Positions 7,201 to 16,812 of a stretch of 64,000 nt of DNA are shown in pieces; positions within the stretch are counted from its first letter, which is position 1; each line of letters begins with the position of its first letter. The stretch lies in the NCBI RefSeq assembly GCF_004119445.1, contig NZ_QICI01000107.1, positions 41,513 through 105,512 of the forward strand. The letters are read 5' to 3'. A program made the translations under genes and the position numbers. Source of the DNA: Chryseobacterium sp. CH21. GTDB lineage: Bacteria > Bacteroidota > Bacteroidia > Flavobacteriales > Weeksellaceae. The notes beneath the pieces were generated by a model. That model was not told the DNA's origin. It was given only the letters and a program-made list of their open reading frames with translations, and did not search any database.

Positions 7201-7593
7201 AGTGTGATAACTTTTTTATCAGCCTATTTATTTTTTGAGATGGATATGAGTGTACGTTGGTGCTTCTCATGATCCTGTAGCTCAGTCGTATTTCCTTTCC
7301 GTAATTTTTCTTTCTCCATAAAGCACCGCAAAGTTTACAGAGAACTTTTTATTGGATTTAATCAATGTAAAAAGTAATGGTGTACCAAAGCAATCTTAAT
7401 TATTTATGGAGTCGCAACAGGTTTATTTTACAGACCCGGACAATCAGAATTTTTCAAAATTCTCAACATCTGCACGATTGTATGATTCCTCCATTTATTT
7501 CCCACCTTTTCTTTTTTACTCAAAAGCTAAGTCTTAACAGATCTTATGCTTCTTCACTGATAAACAAATTTCAACTCAACAATACATATTAAA
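7201..7593 (+). other. Long leader between riboswitch and prpB
   Basis: No convincing gene. TGATAA-CTTTTT-TTATCA at 7205-7220 followed by a T-rich stretch could be a weak terminator. GGTGCTT (7259-7265) can pair with AAGCACC (7321-7327), and AGAATTTT-TC-AAAATTCT forms a hairpin near 7448-7465. A 71-residue open frame at 7377-7592 has no recognisable features and is probably fortuitous. Confidence 0.4.
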
Positions 7594-8493
7594 ATGATCA
7601 AAAATGAAAACTGGAAGTCACCCGGCTTAAAATTCCGGGAGGCCATGGAAAAAGAAAATCCCCTCCAGATTGTGGGAGCCATCAATGCGAATCATGCATT
7701 ATTGGCACAGCAGGCTGGTTTTAATGCCATCTATCTTTCAGGAGGAGGAGTTGCTGCCGGGTCTTTAGGAATTCCTGATTTAGGGATTACAACTCTTGAA
7801 GACGTTTTGATTGATGTTCAGCGTATCACCAATGTTTGCGATTTACCTTTAATGGTAGATATTGATACAGGGTTCGGTCCTTCAGCATTCAATGTAGCTA
7901 GAACCGTAAAATCATTGATTAAAGCCGGAGCTGCCGCCTTACACATCGAAGATCAGGTAGGCGCAAAGCGCTGTGGTCACCGTCCGGGAAAAGAAATTGT
8001 CAGTAAAGAAGAAATGGTTGATAGATTGAAAGCCGCTGCTGACACTCGTACCGATGAAAACTTTGTCATTGGAGCCAGAACAGATGCTTTTGCCAATGAA
8101 GGTTTAGAAAGAACACTCGAAAGAGCCATCGCTTATAAAGAAGCCGGAGCTGATTTCATATTTGCCGAAGCTGTTCCCGATCTGAGTTTTTACCAAAAGT
8201 TTGCCGATGCTACCGGAATTCCTGTATTAGCCAATATCACAGAATTCGGAATGATTAAAATGTACACCGTAGAAGAATTAAAAGCTGCCGGTGTAGGATT
8301 GATTTTATATCCGCTTTCTGCTTTCCGTGCTGCCAACAAAGCTGCACAAAATGTGTATCAGCATATTCGTAAAGATGGGACACAGGCAAATGTATTGGAT
8401 ACCATGCAGACAAGAGAAGAACTTTATCAGAGTATCGGATACTATGATTACGAACAAAAACTGGATCAACTTTTTTCACAAAACAAAAATTAA
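7594..8493 (+). CDS. prpB: 2-methylisocitrate lyase
   Basis: A 299-residue enzyme of the isocitrate lyase/PEP mutase superfamily that splits 2-methylisocitrate into pyruvate and succinate, the last step of the methylcitrate cycle. The catalytic loop KRCGH is at residues 125-129, preceded by metal-binding acidic residues in DIDTGFG and HIEDQ. NANHALLAQQAGFNAIYLSGGG at the start and ADFIFAEAVPDL are typical of PrpB. It is the first gene of an eight-gene, plus-strand run that ends at 16674 with short or no gaps, and it lies downstream of a cobalamin riboswitch. The product is cytosolic. Confidence 0.94.
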   Translation: MIKNENWKSPGLKFREAMEKENPLQIVGAINANHALLAQQAGFNAIYLSGGGVAAGSLGIPDLGITTLEDVLIDVQRITNVCDLPLMVDIDTGFGPSAFNVARTVKSLIKAGAAALHIEDQVGAKRCGHRPGKEIVSKEEMVDRLKAAADTRTDENFVIGARTDAFANEGLERTLERAIAYKEAGADFIFAEAVPDLSFYQKFADATGIPVLANITEFGMIKMYTVEELKAAGVGLILYPLSAFRAANKAAQNVYQHIRKDGTQANVLDTMQTREELYQSIGYYDYEQKLDQLFSQNKN

Positions 8494-8514
8494 TTGCAAA
8501 AGCAAAAATATAAT

Positions 8515-9660
8515 ATGGATAATACAACATTTAAACCTAAAAAGAGTGTAGCTCTGTCTGGTGTAACAGCTGGCAATACAGCTCTTTGCAGCGTTGGTAA
8601 AAGTGGAAATGATCTTCATTACAGAGGGTATGATATTTTGGATCTTGCAGAAAGAGCACAATTTGAAGAAGTAGCCTACCTTTTAATTTATGGTCAGCTG
8701 CCTACTGAAGCTCAACTCAAAAACTATAAAGCAAAATTAAAATCATTAAGAGGACTTCCCCACTCTGTAAGAAATATCTTAAAAAGTATTCCTGCCGCTG
8801 CGCATCCAATGGACGTTATGCGGTCAATGGTTTCAGCGATTGGAAGCATTCAGCCGGAAAAAGATGACCACAATGTGGCTGGGGCAAGAGATATTGCAGA
8901 TAAATTACTGGCATCATTCAGTTCCGGACTTTTATATTGGTATCACTATACCCATAACGGCAAGGAAATCAATGTAGAAACGGATGATGATACTATTGGC
9001 GGACATTTTCTTCATTTGTTACATGGTAAAAAAGCACCGGAGTCATGGGTAAAAGCAATGGAAATCTCCCTTAATCTATATGCTGAACATGAGTTTAATG
9101 CTTCTACGTTTACGGCTCGTGTTATTGCCGGAACCGCTTCAGATTTTTATTCCTGTATCACTGGTGCCATCGGTGCTTTGAGAGGTCCAAAACATGGAGG
9201 TGCCAATGAAGTGGCTTTTGAAATCCAAAGCCGTTACAATTCTCCGGATGAAGCGGAAGAAGACATTCGTAAACGTATTGCCAATAAAGAAGTGATCATC
9301 GGTTTTGGACATCCTGTCTACACAATTTCAGATCCTAGAAACGTAGTGATAAAAAAAGTTGCGAAAGAGCTTTCTGAGGAAGCGGGAGATATGCTCCTTT
9401 ATAATATTGCCGAAAGACTGGAAACCGTCATGTGGGAAGAAAAGAAAATGTTCCCCAATCTGGACTGGTTCTCTGCAGTATCCTATCACCTAATGGGAGT
9501 TCCCACATTGATGTTCACTCCGTTATTTGTTATCTCTAGAGTGACAGGATGGAGTGCTCACATTATCGAACAAAGACAGGATGGGAAAATTATCCGCCCA
9601 AGCGCCAATTATACAGGTCCTGAAAATAAAGACTTCGTCTCAATTGAAAACAGAAAATAA
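8515..9660 (+). CDS. prpC: 2-methylcitrate synthase
   Basis: A 381-residue short-type citrate synthase that condenses propionyl-CoA with oxaloacetate to 2-methylcitrate. The ATG at 8515 is preferred to an in-frame TTG at 8494. The catalytic histidine/aspartate surroundings are visible: GPKHGGANEVAF, GFGHPVYTISDPR and DWFSAVSYHLMGVP. The LHYRGYDILDLAE opening and the short length, without the extra N-terminal domain of typical TCA-cycle enzymes, favour PrpC, as does its place between prpB and prpD. Some activity as an ordinary citrate synthase is possible. Confidence 0.92.
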   Translation: MDNTTFKPKKSVALSGVTAGNTALCSVGKSGNDLHYRGYDILDLAERAQFEEVAYLLIYGQLPTEAQLKNYKAKLKSLRGLPHSVRNILKSIPAAAHPMDVMRSMVSAIGSIQPEKDDHNVAGARDIADKLLASFSSGLLYWYHYTHNGKEINVETDDDTIGGHFLHLLHGKKAPESWVKAMEISLNLYAEHEFNASTFTARVIAGTASDFYSCITGAIGALRGPKHGGANEVAFEIQSRYNSPDEAEEDIRKRIANKEVIIGFGHPVYTISDPRNVVIKKVAKELSEEAGDMLLYNIAERLETVMWEEKKMFPNLDWFSAVSYHLMGVPTLMFTPLFVISRVTGWSAHIIEQRQDGKIIRPSANYTGPENKDFVSIENRK

Positions 9661-9695
9661 AAAATTACAATTAATAATTAAACTAAAAAAATAAG

Positions 9696-11147
9696 ATGTC
9701 ATCACACATTTCAAACGAAAGACCACAGCCGGATCAAGTACTAACAGATATTGCAGATTATGTATTACACTATGAAATCAAAAACGATTTAGCCTGGAAA
9801 ACAGCTCACTACTGTTTATTAGACACCATCGGATGCGGATTGGAAGCACTGACATATCCTGCATGTACCAAACTTTTAGGACCTATCGTAAAAGGTACCG
9901 TAGTTCCGAACGGAGCTAAAGTTCCGGGGACACAATTTCAATTAGATCCGGTGCAGGCTGCTTTTAACATCGGAGCAATTATCCGATGGCTGGATTTCAA
10001 TGACACCTGGTTAGCCGCTGAATGGGGACATCCTTCAGATAATCTGGGAGGAATTTTAGCAACAGCTGACTGGCTTTCAAGAACGAATATTGCAGAAGGA
10101 AAAGCTCCGTTAAAAATGAAACAGGTTCTGGAAGCGATGATCATGGCTCATGAAATCCAGGGAGTTATTGCTTTGGAAAATTCATTCAACAAAGTAGGTT
10201 TAGACCATGTTTTATTGGTAAAACTAGCCTCCACAGCAGTTGTAGGAAAACTAATCGGCCTAACCCGTGATGAACTAATCAATGCCGTTTCATTAGCATT
10301 TGTTGACGGACAGTCTTTAAGAACATACCGTCACGCTCCTAATACAGGAAGCCGTAAATCATGGGCTGCAGGAGATGCTACTTCAAGAGCCGTACGTCTG
10401 GCATTAATTGCGCAAACAGGCGAAATGGGCTATCCATCCGTCTTAACTGCAAAGACATGGGGATTCTATGATGTATCTTTCAAAGGCAATGAGTTCAAAT
10501 TCCAGAGAGATTACGGTTCTTATGTTATGGAAAATGTTTTGTTTAAAATTTCTTTCCCTGCGGAATTCCACTCTCAGACAGCGGTTGAAGCTGCTATGAC
10601 TTTACATCATCAGTTAAAAAAATCAGGAAAATCTGCTGAAGACATTAAGAAAATAATCATCCGTACCCATGAAGCCTGCATTCGTATCATTGATAAAAAA
10701 GGACCGTTGAACAACCCTGCTGACCGTGATCACGCCATTCAGTACATGGTAGCGGTTCCTTTGATCTTCGGAAGGCTGACTGCCGCAGATTATGAAGATA
10801 ACATCGCATCAGATCCGAGAATTGACATTCTTCGTGATAAAATTGAATGTGTGGAAGATGTACAGTTTACCACAGATTATCATGATCCGGAAAAGCGTTC
10901 CATTGCCAATGCTTTAACAGTAGAACTAAACGATGGAACTGTTTTGGAAGAAATCGTTGTGGAATATCCAATCGGGCACAAACGCAGAAGAGACGAAGGA
11001 ATTCCTGAACTGATTAAGAAATATAAAGTAAATCTTGCCAGAATATTCCCGGAAAAACAACAGAGAATTGTTTTAGAAAATTCTTTAGAATACGATACCT
11101 TTATTAATCTGGATGTCAACGAATTCGTTGATCTTTTGGTAATATAA
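9696..11147 (+). CDS. prpD: 2-methylcitrate dehydratase
   Basis: A 483-residue member of the MmgE/PrpD family, which removes water from 2-methylcitrate to give 2-methylaconitate without an iron-sulfur cluster. Recognisable blocks are DTIGCGLEAL, IGAIIRWLDFNDTW, WGHPSDNLGGILATADW, HAPNTGSRKSWAAGDATSRAV and the late YPIGHKRRRDEGIPEL. No acnD or prpF is seen nearby, so hydration to 2-methylisocitrate would rely on a general aconitase elsewhere, as in the classical PrpD pathway. The gap to prpC is 35 bp and to the following dehydrogenase 66 bp. Confidence 0.93.
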   Translation: MSSHISNERPQPDQVLTDIADYVLHYEIKNDLAWKTAHYCLLDTIGCGLEALTYPACTKLLGPIVKGTVVPNGAKVPGTQFQLDPVQAAFNIGAIIRWLDFNDTWLAAEWGHPSDNLGGILATADWLSRTNIAEGKAPLKMKQVLEAMIMAHEIQGVIALENSFNKVGLDHVLLVKLASTAVVGKLIGLTRDELINAVSLAFVDGQSLRTYRHAPNTGSRKSWAAGDATSRAVRLALIAQTGEMGYPSVLTAKTWGFYDVSFKGNEFKFQRDYGSYVMENVLFKISFPAEFHSQTAVEAAMTLHHQLKKSGKSAEDIKKIIIRTHEACIRIIDKKGPLNNPADRDHAIQYMVAVPLIFGRLTAADYEDNIASDPRIDILRDKIECVEDVQFTTDYHDPEKRSIANALTVELNDGTVLEEIVVEYPIGHKRRRDEGIPELIKKYKVNLARIFPEKQQRIVLENSLEYDTFINLDVNEFVDLLVI

Positions 11148-11213
11148 TATAATTCAAAGGTTGAGAGTGGAAAATGAAATTCACTCTCAGCTTTCACTCT
11201 CAATCTAAAAATC

Positions 11214-12710
11214 ATGTCACAAAAAGTAAAAATATTAATCAACGGAAATTTTATAGAAAGTAAAGCTACAGAGCATCTTCCCGTAGAAAATCCTGCAACC
11301 CAGGAAATTCTTGCAGAAGTTCCTTTAACGGAATTGTCTGAAATAGATCAGGCCATAGAAGCCGCTAAAGAAGCCTTCAAAACATGGAAAGAAGTAGCAA
11401 CTCCGGAAAGAGCAAGATTCTTTCTAAAGTACCAGCAGCTTTTAAAAGAAAATCAAAAAGAAATTGCCGAAATCCTTTCCAAAGAAAACGGTAAAACATT
11501 TCCTGATGCCATGGGAGATATATGGCGCGGCATTGAAGTGGTAGAACACGCTTGCAATATTTCAACACTCATGATGGGAGAAACGGTAGAAAACGTAGCA
11601 AGAGGTGTTGATACCTACAGCTATATTCAACCCCTTGGAGTTTGTGCAGGAATTACTCCTTTCAACTTTCCCGCAATGATTCCTCTATGGATGTTTCCAA
11701 TGGCCATTGCCTGTGGAAATACCTTTATTTTAAAACCTTCAGAACAAACCCCGATGACTTCTATGAAAATGGCTGAGTTATTTTTAGAAGCAGGTTTTCC
11801 CAAAGGAGTTCTGAATATTGTTCACGGTTCCAAAGACCAGGTCAATCACATTCTGAACCACCCGGAAATAAAAGCCATTTCATTTGTAGGTTCAGTTCCT
11901 GTTGCAGAGCATGTTTACCGTACCGGAACTGATAATTTAAAAAGAGTTCAGGCTTTTGGAGGAGCAAAAAATCATATGGTAGTCATGCCGGATGCCAATA
12001 AAGAACAGGTCATCAACAATCTTGTAGGAGCTTCCTGTGGAGCGGCCGGACAGCGTTGTATGGCAATCAGCGTAGCTGTTTTGGTAGGTGAAGCTCAAAA
12101 CTGGGTGGATGATATTAAAAAAGCTTTAAGCACGATTAAACCTGGAGTTTGGTCTGATGATTCTGCGGCCTTTGGTCCTCTGATCAACAAACAATCAAAA
12201 GACAAGGTTATAAGATTGATTAAAAGTGCTTATGAACAGGGAGCTGAAGTACTACTGGACGGCAGCAACTGTAAAGTAGAAGGCTATGAAAACGGACACT
12301 TTGTAGGTGCCACTTTATTCAATAATGTATCAACGGATATGGATATTTATAAAGAAGAAATTTTCGGACCTGCTTTGCTATTATTAAAGGCTGAAACCTT
12401 AGACGAAGCTATTAAAATCATCAATGCCAATCCTTATGGAAACGGAACTTCCATCTTTACGAATTCAGGGGCAGCAGCCAGAAAATTTCAGCACGAAATT
12501 GAAGTGGGACAAATTGGGGTAAATCTTCCTATTCCTGTTCCATTACCGTTTTTCTCTTTTACAGGATGGAGAAAATCATTCTTTGGCGACCTGCATTCTT
12601 ACGGAAAACAAGGAGTCCGTTTTTATACAGAAACCAAAACGATTACAGCCCGTTGGTTTGAAGAAGACATTCCTGCAGGCGATCTGAATATGACGATCAG
12701 TTTAAAATAA
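11214..12710 (+). CDS. mmsA: CoA-acylating methylmalonate-semialdehyde dehydrogenase
   Basis: A 498-residue aldehyde dehydrogenase that converts methylmalonate semialdehyde to propionyl-CoA with CoA and NAD. The nucleophilic cysteine is C282 in GAAGQRCMAIS. GITPFNFPAMIPLWMFPMAIACGNTFILKPSEQTP is spread over the cofactor fold, and the end GVRFYTETKTITARWF is typical of MmsA. The C-terminal VNLPIPVPLPFFSFTGWR segment is the family hallmark. It links the valine branch (the downstream genes) to the propionyl-CoA branch (the prp genes). The following gene starts 7 bp later. Confidence 0.94.
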   Translation: MSQKVKILINGNFIESKATEHLPVENPATQEILAEVPLTELSEIDQAIEAAKEAFKTWKEVATPERARFFLKYQQLLKENQKEIAEILSKENGKTFPDAMGDIWRGIEVVEHACNISTLMMGETVENVARGVDTYSYIQPLGVCAGITPFNFPAMIPLWMFPMAIACGNTFILKPSEQTPMTSMKMAELFLEAGFPKGVLNIVHGSKDQVNHILNHPEIKAISFVGSVPVAEHVYRTGTDNLKRVQAFGGAKNHMVVMPDANKEQVINNLVGASCGAAGQRCMAISVAVLVGEAQNWVDDIKKALSTIKPGVWSDDSAAFGPLINKQSKDKVIRLIKSAYEQGAEVLLDGSNCKVEGYENGHFVGATLFNNVSTDMDIYKEEIFGPALLLLKAETLDEAIKIINANPYGNGTSIFTNSGAAARKFQHEIEVGQIGVNLPIPVPLPFFSFTGWRKSFFGDLHSYGKQGVRFYTETKTITARWFEEDIPAGDLNMTISLK

Positions 12711-12717
12711 GTTTTCT

Positions 12718-13877
12718 ATGGAATTCAACCTAAATCAAGATCAGCTGGCGTTTCAGGATGCCGCAAGAAGATTCGCAGATAAAGAACTGGCACCTTATGC
12801 TTCGGAATGGGATGCTCAGAAGACATTTCCGAGAGAAGCTATTGCCAAAGCCGGAGAACTGGGTTTTTGTGGGGTTTATACCAGCGAAGATGCCGGAGGC
12901 CTGGGATTATCCAGATTAGATGCCACCATTATATTTGAAGAACTCGCTGCAGCCTGTCCTTCCACTACCGCCTATATTACCATACACAATATGGTTTCAT
13001 GGATGATTGATGAATTTGGGAATGAAGAGATCAGAAAACATTTATGTCCCGATCTGGCATCAGGAATATTGTTAGGTTCCTACTGTCTTACAGAGCCGGG
13101 TTCCGGTTCGGATGCAGCAGCATTAAAGACAACAGCTACAAAAATGGTAATAAATATATCATTAACGGAACAAAAGCATTCATCTCCGGAGCAGGCGAAA
13201 GTGATATACTCATTGTAATGGCCCGTACAGGAGATTCCGGACCAAAAGGAATCAGCGCTTTTGTTGTATCGGCAAATTCTGCAGGCATCAGTTTCGGGGA
13301 AAAAGAAAAAAAACTAGGATGGAACACCCAGCCGACACGTTTTGTCTTCTTTGATCAGGTAGAAGTAGATGAAAAATACCTCTTAGGTGAATTGGGACAA
13401 GGCTTTAAGATAGCTTTGAAAGGTCTGGATGGTGGGCGCATCAATATCGGGACTTGTTCCGTAGGAGCTGCACAGGGAGCCATTAACCAGGCAAGAAAAT
13501 ATATGCATGAAAGATTACAGTTTGGGAAATCACTGGCTCAGTTTCAATCTTTGCAGTTTAAAATCGCTGATATGGCAACAGAGCTTGTAGCAGCTCGTCA
13601 GATGGTTCATTTAGCCGCTTTCAAATTAGATTCTAAAGACACAAATGCTACTACTTACTGCGCCATGGCTAAACGTCTGGCTACCGATATGTGCTTCAAC
13701 ATCTGTAATGAGGCATTACAAATATTGGGCGGATATGGATGTACACAAGACTTTCCGGTAGAACGCCTTATGCGTGATGCCAGAGTACATCAGGTGGTAG
13801 AAGGAACCAATGAAATCATGAAACTGGTGATCTCAAGAAAGATTTTAGAGGAAGGAGCCATGATACAAATCCGTTAA
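12718..13877 (+). pseudogene. Acyl-CoA (isobutyryl-CoA) dehydrogenase, frameshifted
   Basis: The 12718-13218 and 13044-13877 frames form one acyl-CoA dehydrogenase of about 385 residues if one A is restored in the A5 run at 13140-13144: KTTATK then runs on as NGNKYIINGTKAFISG. The N-terminal ACAD domain (FNLNQDQLAFQDAARRFA), the FAD/substrate signature YCLTEPGSGSDAAAL and the C-terminal catalytic glutamate motif VVEGTNEIMKL are all present. In this operon it should oxidise isobutyryl-CoA to methacrylyl-CoA, passing electrons to ETF. The single homopolymer deletion in an otherwise intact and conserved gene is likely a sequence error; if real, the pathway would lack its first step. Confidence 0.85.
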
Positions 13878-13892
13878 TTCAAAAGATTAAAA

Positions 13893-15002
13893 ATGAGTTT
13901 AATACTAACAGAAATAAAAAATAAAGTCGGGATCATCACCCTGAATTCCGAAAAAACGCTCAATTCGCTTTCATTAGAAATGATTGAAGAACTGAAAGCT
14001 GTTTTGGAAGATTGGAAAACAGCTGATGAAATAGTTTGTCTATTCATTCAGGGAGCTGGTGAAAAAGCTCTTTGCGCCGGAGGAGATGTAAGAAAACTGC
14101 ACGATGCTATTATTGAACAGCAAAACATTGATGGAACAAAAGTACCCCAGCCGTGTTTCGATTTCTTTTTAAAGGAATACCGGGTAGATTATGCTATTCA
14201 CACCTATCCGAAGCCCATTATTGTCTGGGGACATGGAATTGTGATGGGTGGTGGCATCGGAATTATGGTTGGTGCATCTCATCGTATTGTCACTGAAAGA
14301 AGCAAACTGGCAATGCCTGAAATTACCATCGGTTTATATCCGGATGTTGGTGGAACCTGGTTTTTAAATAAAATGCCATCAGCCTATGGAATTTATTTAG
14401 GATTAACAGGTGCCAGATTAGACGGAGCCGACTGTAAATTTTTAGGATTGGCAGATTATTATATTTCTTCTACTTCAAAAGAAACACTATTAAATGCTCT
14501 TAACCAAGCTCAATGGAATGGAAATAACCATCAAACTGTTTCTGCAATTCTGGAAAACATTTCAAAAGAAACCGATACTCCCGAGTCACAGGCACAGAAC
14601 CATCATTTATTCATCAAAAATTTTGAAGGAGTAGATTCTTTGGAACAGTTTAAAGAAATTTTACTGCAATATCCTGATAAAGATGAGTGGATTAATACTG
14701 GAATAAAAAGCTTTGAAGCAGGCTCACCAAGTTCAGCACACATCATCTTCAGACAATTGAAAGAAGGTGAAAACTTAAGCATGGAGGAAGTCTTTCAATC
14801 CGAATTAAACTTATCCTGTCAATGCTGCATTCATCCAGATTTTGCAGAAGGCGTAAGAGCTTTACTCGTGGACAAAGACCAGTCTCCAAAATGGTATCCG
14901 GCAACATTAGATGATATAACCAAAGAATGGGTGGACAGCTATTTTACCCCGCTTTGGTCTCGTGAAGAACATCCATTAAAAAACTTAGGAAAAAAAGATT
15001 AA
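13893..15002 (+). CDS. 3-hydroxyisobutyryl-CoA hydrolase
   Basis: A 369-residue crotonase-superfamily protein. The length, about 100 residues more than an enoyl-CoA hydratase, and the C-terminal SAHIIFRQLKEG and DFAEGVRALLVDKDQSPKW segments are typical of HIBYL-CoA hydrolases. The oxyanion-hole regions are GAGEKALCAGGDVRKL and GHGIVMGGGIGI, and PEITIGLYPDVGGTWFL carries the expected catalytic glutamate/aspartate. It releases free 3-hydroxyisobutyrate for the next gene product. It starts 15 bp after the acyl-CoA dehydrogenase and is followed within 2 bp by mmsB. Confidence 0.9.
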   Translation: MSLILTEIKNKVGIITLNSEKTLNSLSLEMIEELKAVLEDWKTADEIVCLFIQGAGEKALCAGGDVRKLHDAIIEQQNIDGTKVPQPCFDFFLKEYRVDYAIHTYPKPIIVWGHGIVMGGGIGIMVGASHRIVTERSKLAMPEITIGLYPDVGGTWFLNKMPSAYGIYLGLTGARLDGADCKFLGLADYYISSTSKETLLNALNQAQWNGNNHQTVSAILENISKETDTPESQAQNHHLFIKNFEGVDSLEQFKEILLQYPDKDEWINTGIKSFEAGSPSSAHIIFRQLKEGENLSMEEVFQSELNLSCQCCIHPDFAEGVRALLVDKDQSPKWYPATLDDITKEWVDSYFTPLWSREEHPLKNLGKKD

Positions 15003-15004
15003 TT

Positions 15005-15889
15005 ATGTCAAATATAGCATTCATAGGATTAGGAAATATGGGTGGTCCCATGGCCATCAACCTTGTAAACAAAGGTCATCACGTTATTGGGTTTGACCTT
15101 TCTCAATCTGCTTTAGAAGCACTGGTTTCTGCAGGCGGACAAATTTCGGATTCAGCTATAGCAGCTGCAAAGGATTCTGATGTGATCATATCAATGCTTC
15201 CATCTGGTAAACACGTTGCGGAACTCTATTCTGACAAATTTATCAGCCAGCTGAAACCTGATACATTAATCATTGATAGCAGTACCATTGATGCCGTAAC
15301 CGCCCGTTCTGTTGCAGAGCTGGCCGCTTCAAAAGGATGCAAAATGATTGATGCACCCGTTTCCGGCGGTACTGCAGGAGCACAGGCAGGAACATTAACC
15401 TTTATTGTTGGCGGTAAAACCAAAGATTATGAAAAGGCAAGACCTATACTGAAATGTATGGGACAAAATATCTTCCATGCCGGAGATTCCGGGGCTGGAC
15501 AGGTAGCGAAAATCTGTAACAATATGCTTTTAGCCATACATATGATCGGGACATCAGAAGCCATCAATTTAGGAGTTCGTCACGGATTAGAGCCTAAAAT
15601 ACTAAGTGAAATCATGCAGAAAAGTTCCGGGAGAAACTGGTCATTGGAAGTCTACAACCCCTATCCCGGAGTGATGGAAAATGCCCCTTCATCCAGAGCA
15701 TATTCAGGAGGATTCGCAGTGGATTTAATGACAAAAGATCTAGGATTGGCGGCGGAAGCAGGACTGGAAACCAGAACCTCTACCCCATTGGGAAATGCAG
15801 CTTTAAACCTTTACAGAATCTGGAGTGAAGCCGGAAATGGCACAAGCGATTTTTCAAGTATTATTCAATTCTTAAACAAACATCAGTAA
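15005..15889 (+). CDS. mmsB: 3-hydroxyisobutyrate dehydrogenase
   Basis: A 294-residue NAD-dependent beta-hydroxyacid dehydrogenase that oxidises 3-hydroxyisobutyrate to methylmalonate semialdehyde. The N-terminal Rossmann motif is FIGLGNMGGPMA, the substrate loop DAPVSGGTAGAQAGTL, and the catalytic lysine lies in GQVAKICNNML. The C-terminal YSGGFAVDLMTKDLGLA is characteristic of the 3-HIBADH branch. It is packed between the hydrolase (2 bp gap) and the enoyl-CoA hydratase (2 bp gap), as expected for one transcript. Confidence 0.94.
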   Translation: MSNIAFIGLGNMGGPMAINLVNKGHHVIGFDLSQSALEALVSAGGQISDSAIAAAKDSDVIISMLPSGKHVAELYSDKFISQLKPDTLIIDSSTIDAVTARSVAELAASKGCKMIDAPVSGGTAGAQAGTLTFIVGGKTKDYEKARPILKCMGQNIFHAGDSGAGQVAKICNNMLLAIHMIGTSEAINLGVRHGLEPKILSEIMQKSSGRNWSLEVYNPYPGVMENAPSSRAYSGGFAVDLMTKDLGLAAEAGLETRTSTPLGNAALNLYRIWSEAGNGTSDFSSIIQFLNKHQ

Positions 15890-15891
15890 TC

Positions 15892-16674
15892 ATGAATTTT
15901 GAAACATTACTATACCAGCAGGAAGGATATATTGGTACCTTGACTATTAACCGCCCTCAGGCTTTAAATGCTTTGAACGAAACCGTTTTAAAAGAACTGA
16001 AAGCAGTTGCGGATCAAATCCAATCCAACAAAAATATTCGGGTTTTAATCATTACCGGAGCTGGGGAAAAAGCTTTCGTTGCAGGTGCTGACATTAAAGC
16101 AATGCAGGGTATGACACCACAGGAAGCAACAGATTTTTCTATCATGGCTCAGGCAGCATTCAATTCCATTGAAGCATTACCATTCGCAGTGATAGCGGCT
16201 GTTAACGGTTTTGCGTTAGGCGGCGGATGTGAACTGGCTTTGGCCTGTGACATCATTCTGGCCAGTGAAAAAGCAAAATTTGGATTACCGGAAGTAACTC
16301 TTGGATTATTACCCTGCTTTGGAGGAACACAGCGTTTACCGAGAGCCATTGGATTGTACAAAGCAAGAGAAATGGTATTCTCCGGTGAATTTTACTCAGC
16401 AGAAGCCTGTAAGGAATTTGGGTTTGTCAACCGAGTGATTGCCCCTGAAGAATTATTGAATGAAACCTTGAAATTAGCTCAAACAATAGCTTCAAGAGGT
16501 CCTGTAGCCGTAGCAAAAGCAAAGCAGTCGCTGACCACAGGTGTTGAACTACATATTACCGATGGCTTACAACAGGAAGCTGTTTTATTCGGGGAATTAT
16601 TTGATACGAAAGATCACAACGAAGGTATCGGCGCCTTTATAGAAAAAAGAAACCCTGATTTTAAAGGAGAATAA
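15892..16674 (+). CDS. Enoyl-CoA hydratase (probable methacrylyl-CoA hydratase)
   Basis: A 260-residue crotonase. ITGAGEKAFVAGADIKAM and NGFALGGGCELALACDI form the oxyanion hole, and the two catalytic glutamates are expected in GGGCELALA and KFGLPEVTLGLLP. In this operon it most likely hydrates methacrylyl-CoA to 3-hydroxyisobutyryl-CoA, completing the valine route. Broad short-chain activity cannot be excluded. It is the last gene of the run; a strong terminator follows 36 bp later. Confidence 0.9.
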   Translation: MNFETLLYQQEGYIGTLTINRPQALNALNETVLKELKAVADQIQSNKNIRVLIITGAGEKAFVAGADIKAMQGMTPQEATDFSIMAQAAFNSIEALPFAVIAAVNGFALGGGCELALACDIILASEKAKFGLPEVTLGLLPCFGGTQRLPRAIGLYKAREMVFSGEFYSAEACKEFGFVNRVIAPEELLNETLKLAQTIASRGPVAVAKAKQSLTTGVELHITDGLQQEAVLFGELFDTKDHNEGIGAFIEKRNPDFKGE

Positions 16675-16710
16675 AAGAACAAATAGTTCCTAAAGATATA
16701 TTTGATTTTT

Positions 16711-16748
16711 AGGAGGCTGGCATATTCTTATGACCGGTCTCCTTTTTT
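16711..16748 (+). terminator. Terminator of the valine/methylcitrate operon
   Basis: AGGAGGCTGG pairs with CCGGTCTCCT over 10 bp (two G-U pairs) and is followed by TTTTT. Confidence 0.85.
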
Positions 16749-16812
16749 ACTTCCATAAAATATTTGCTGTACAATCAAATTGTCCTAATTTTGTTCTTCC
16801 TATTCAAATTCA

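Noticed and set aside
7377..7592. 71-codon frame ending 2 bp before prpB as a leader peptide gene
   Set aside because: No start context, composition bias or recognisable motif; it lies in a leader with several stop-free stretches and is best explained by chance.
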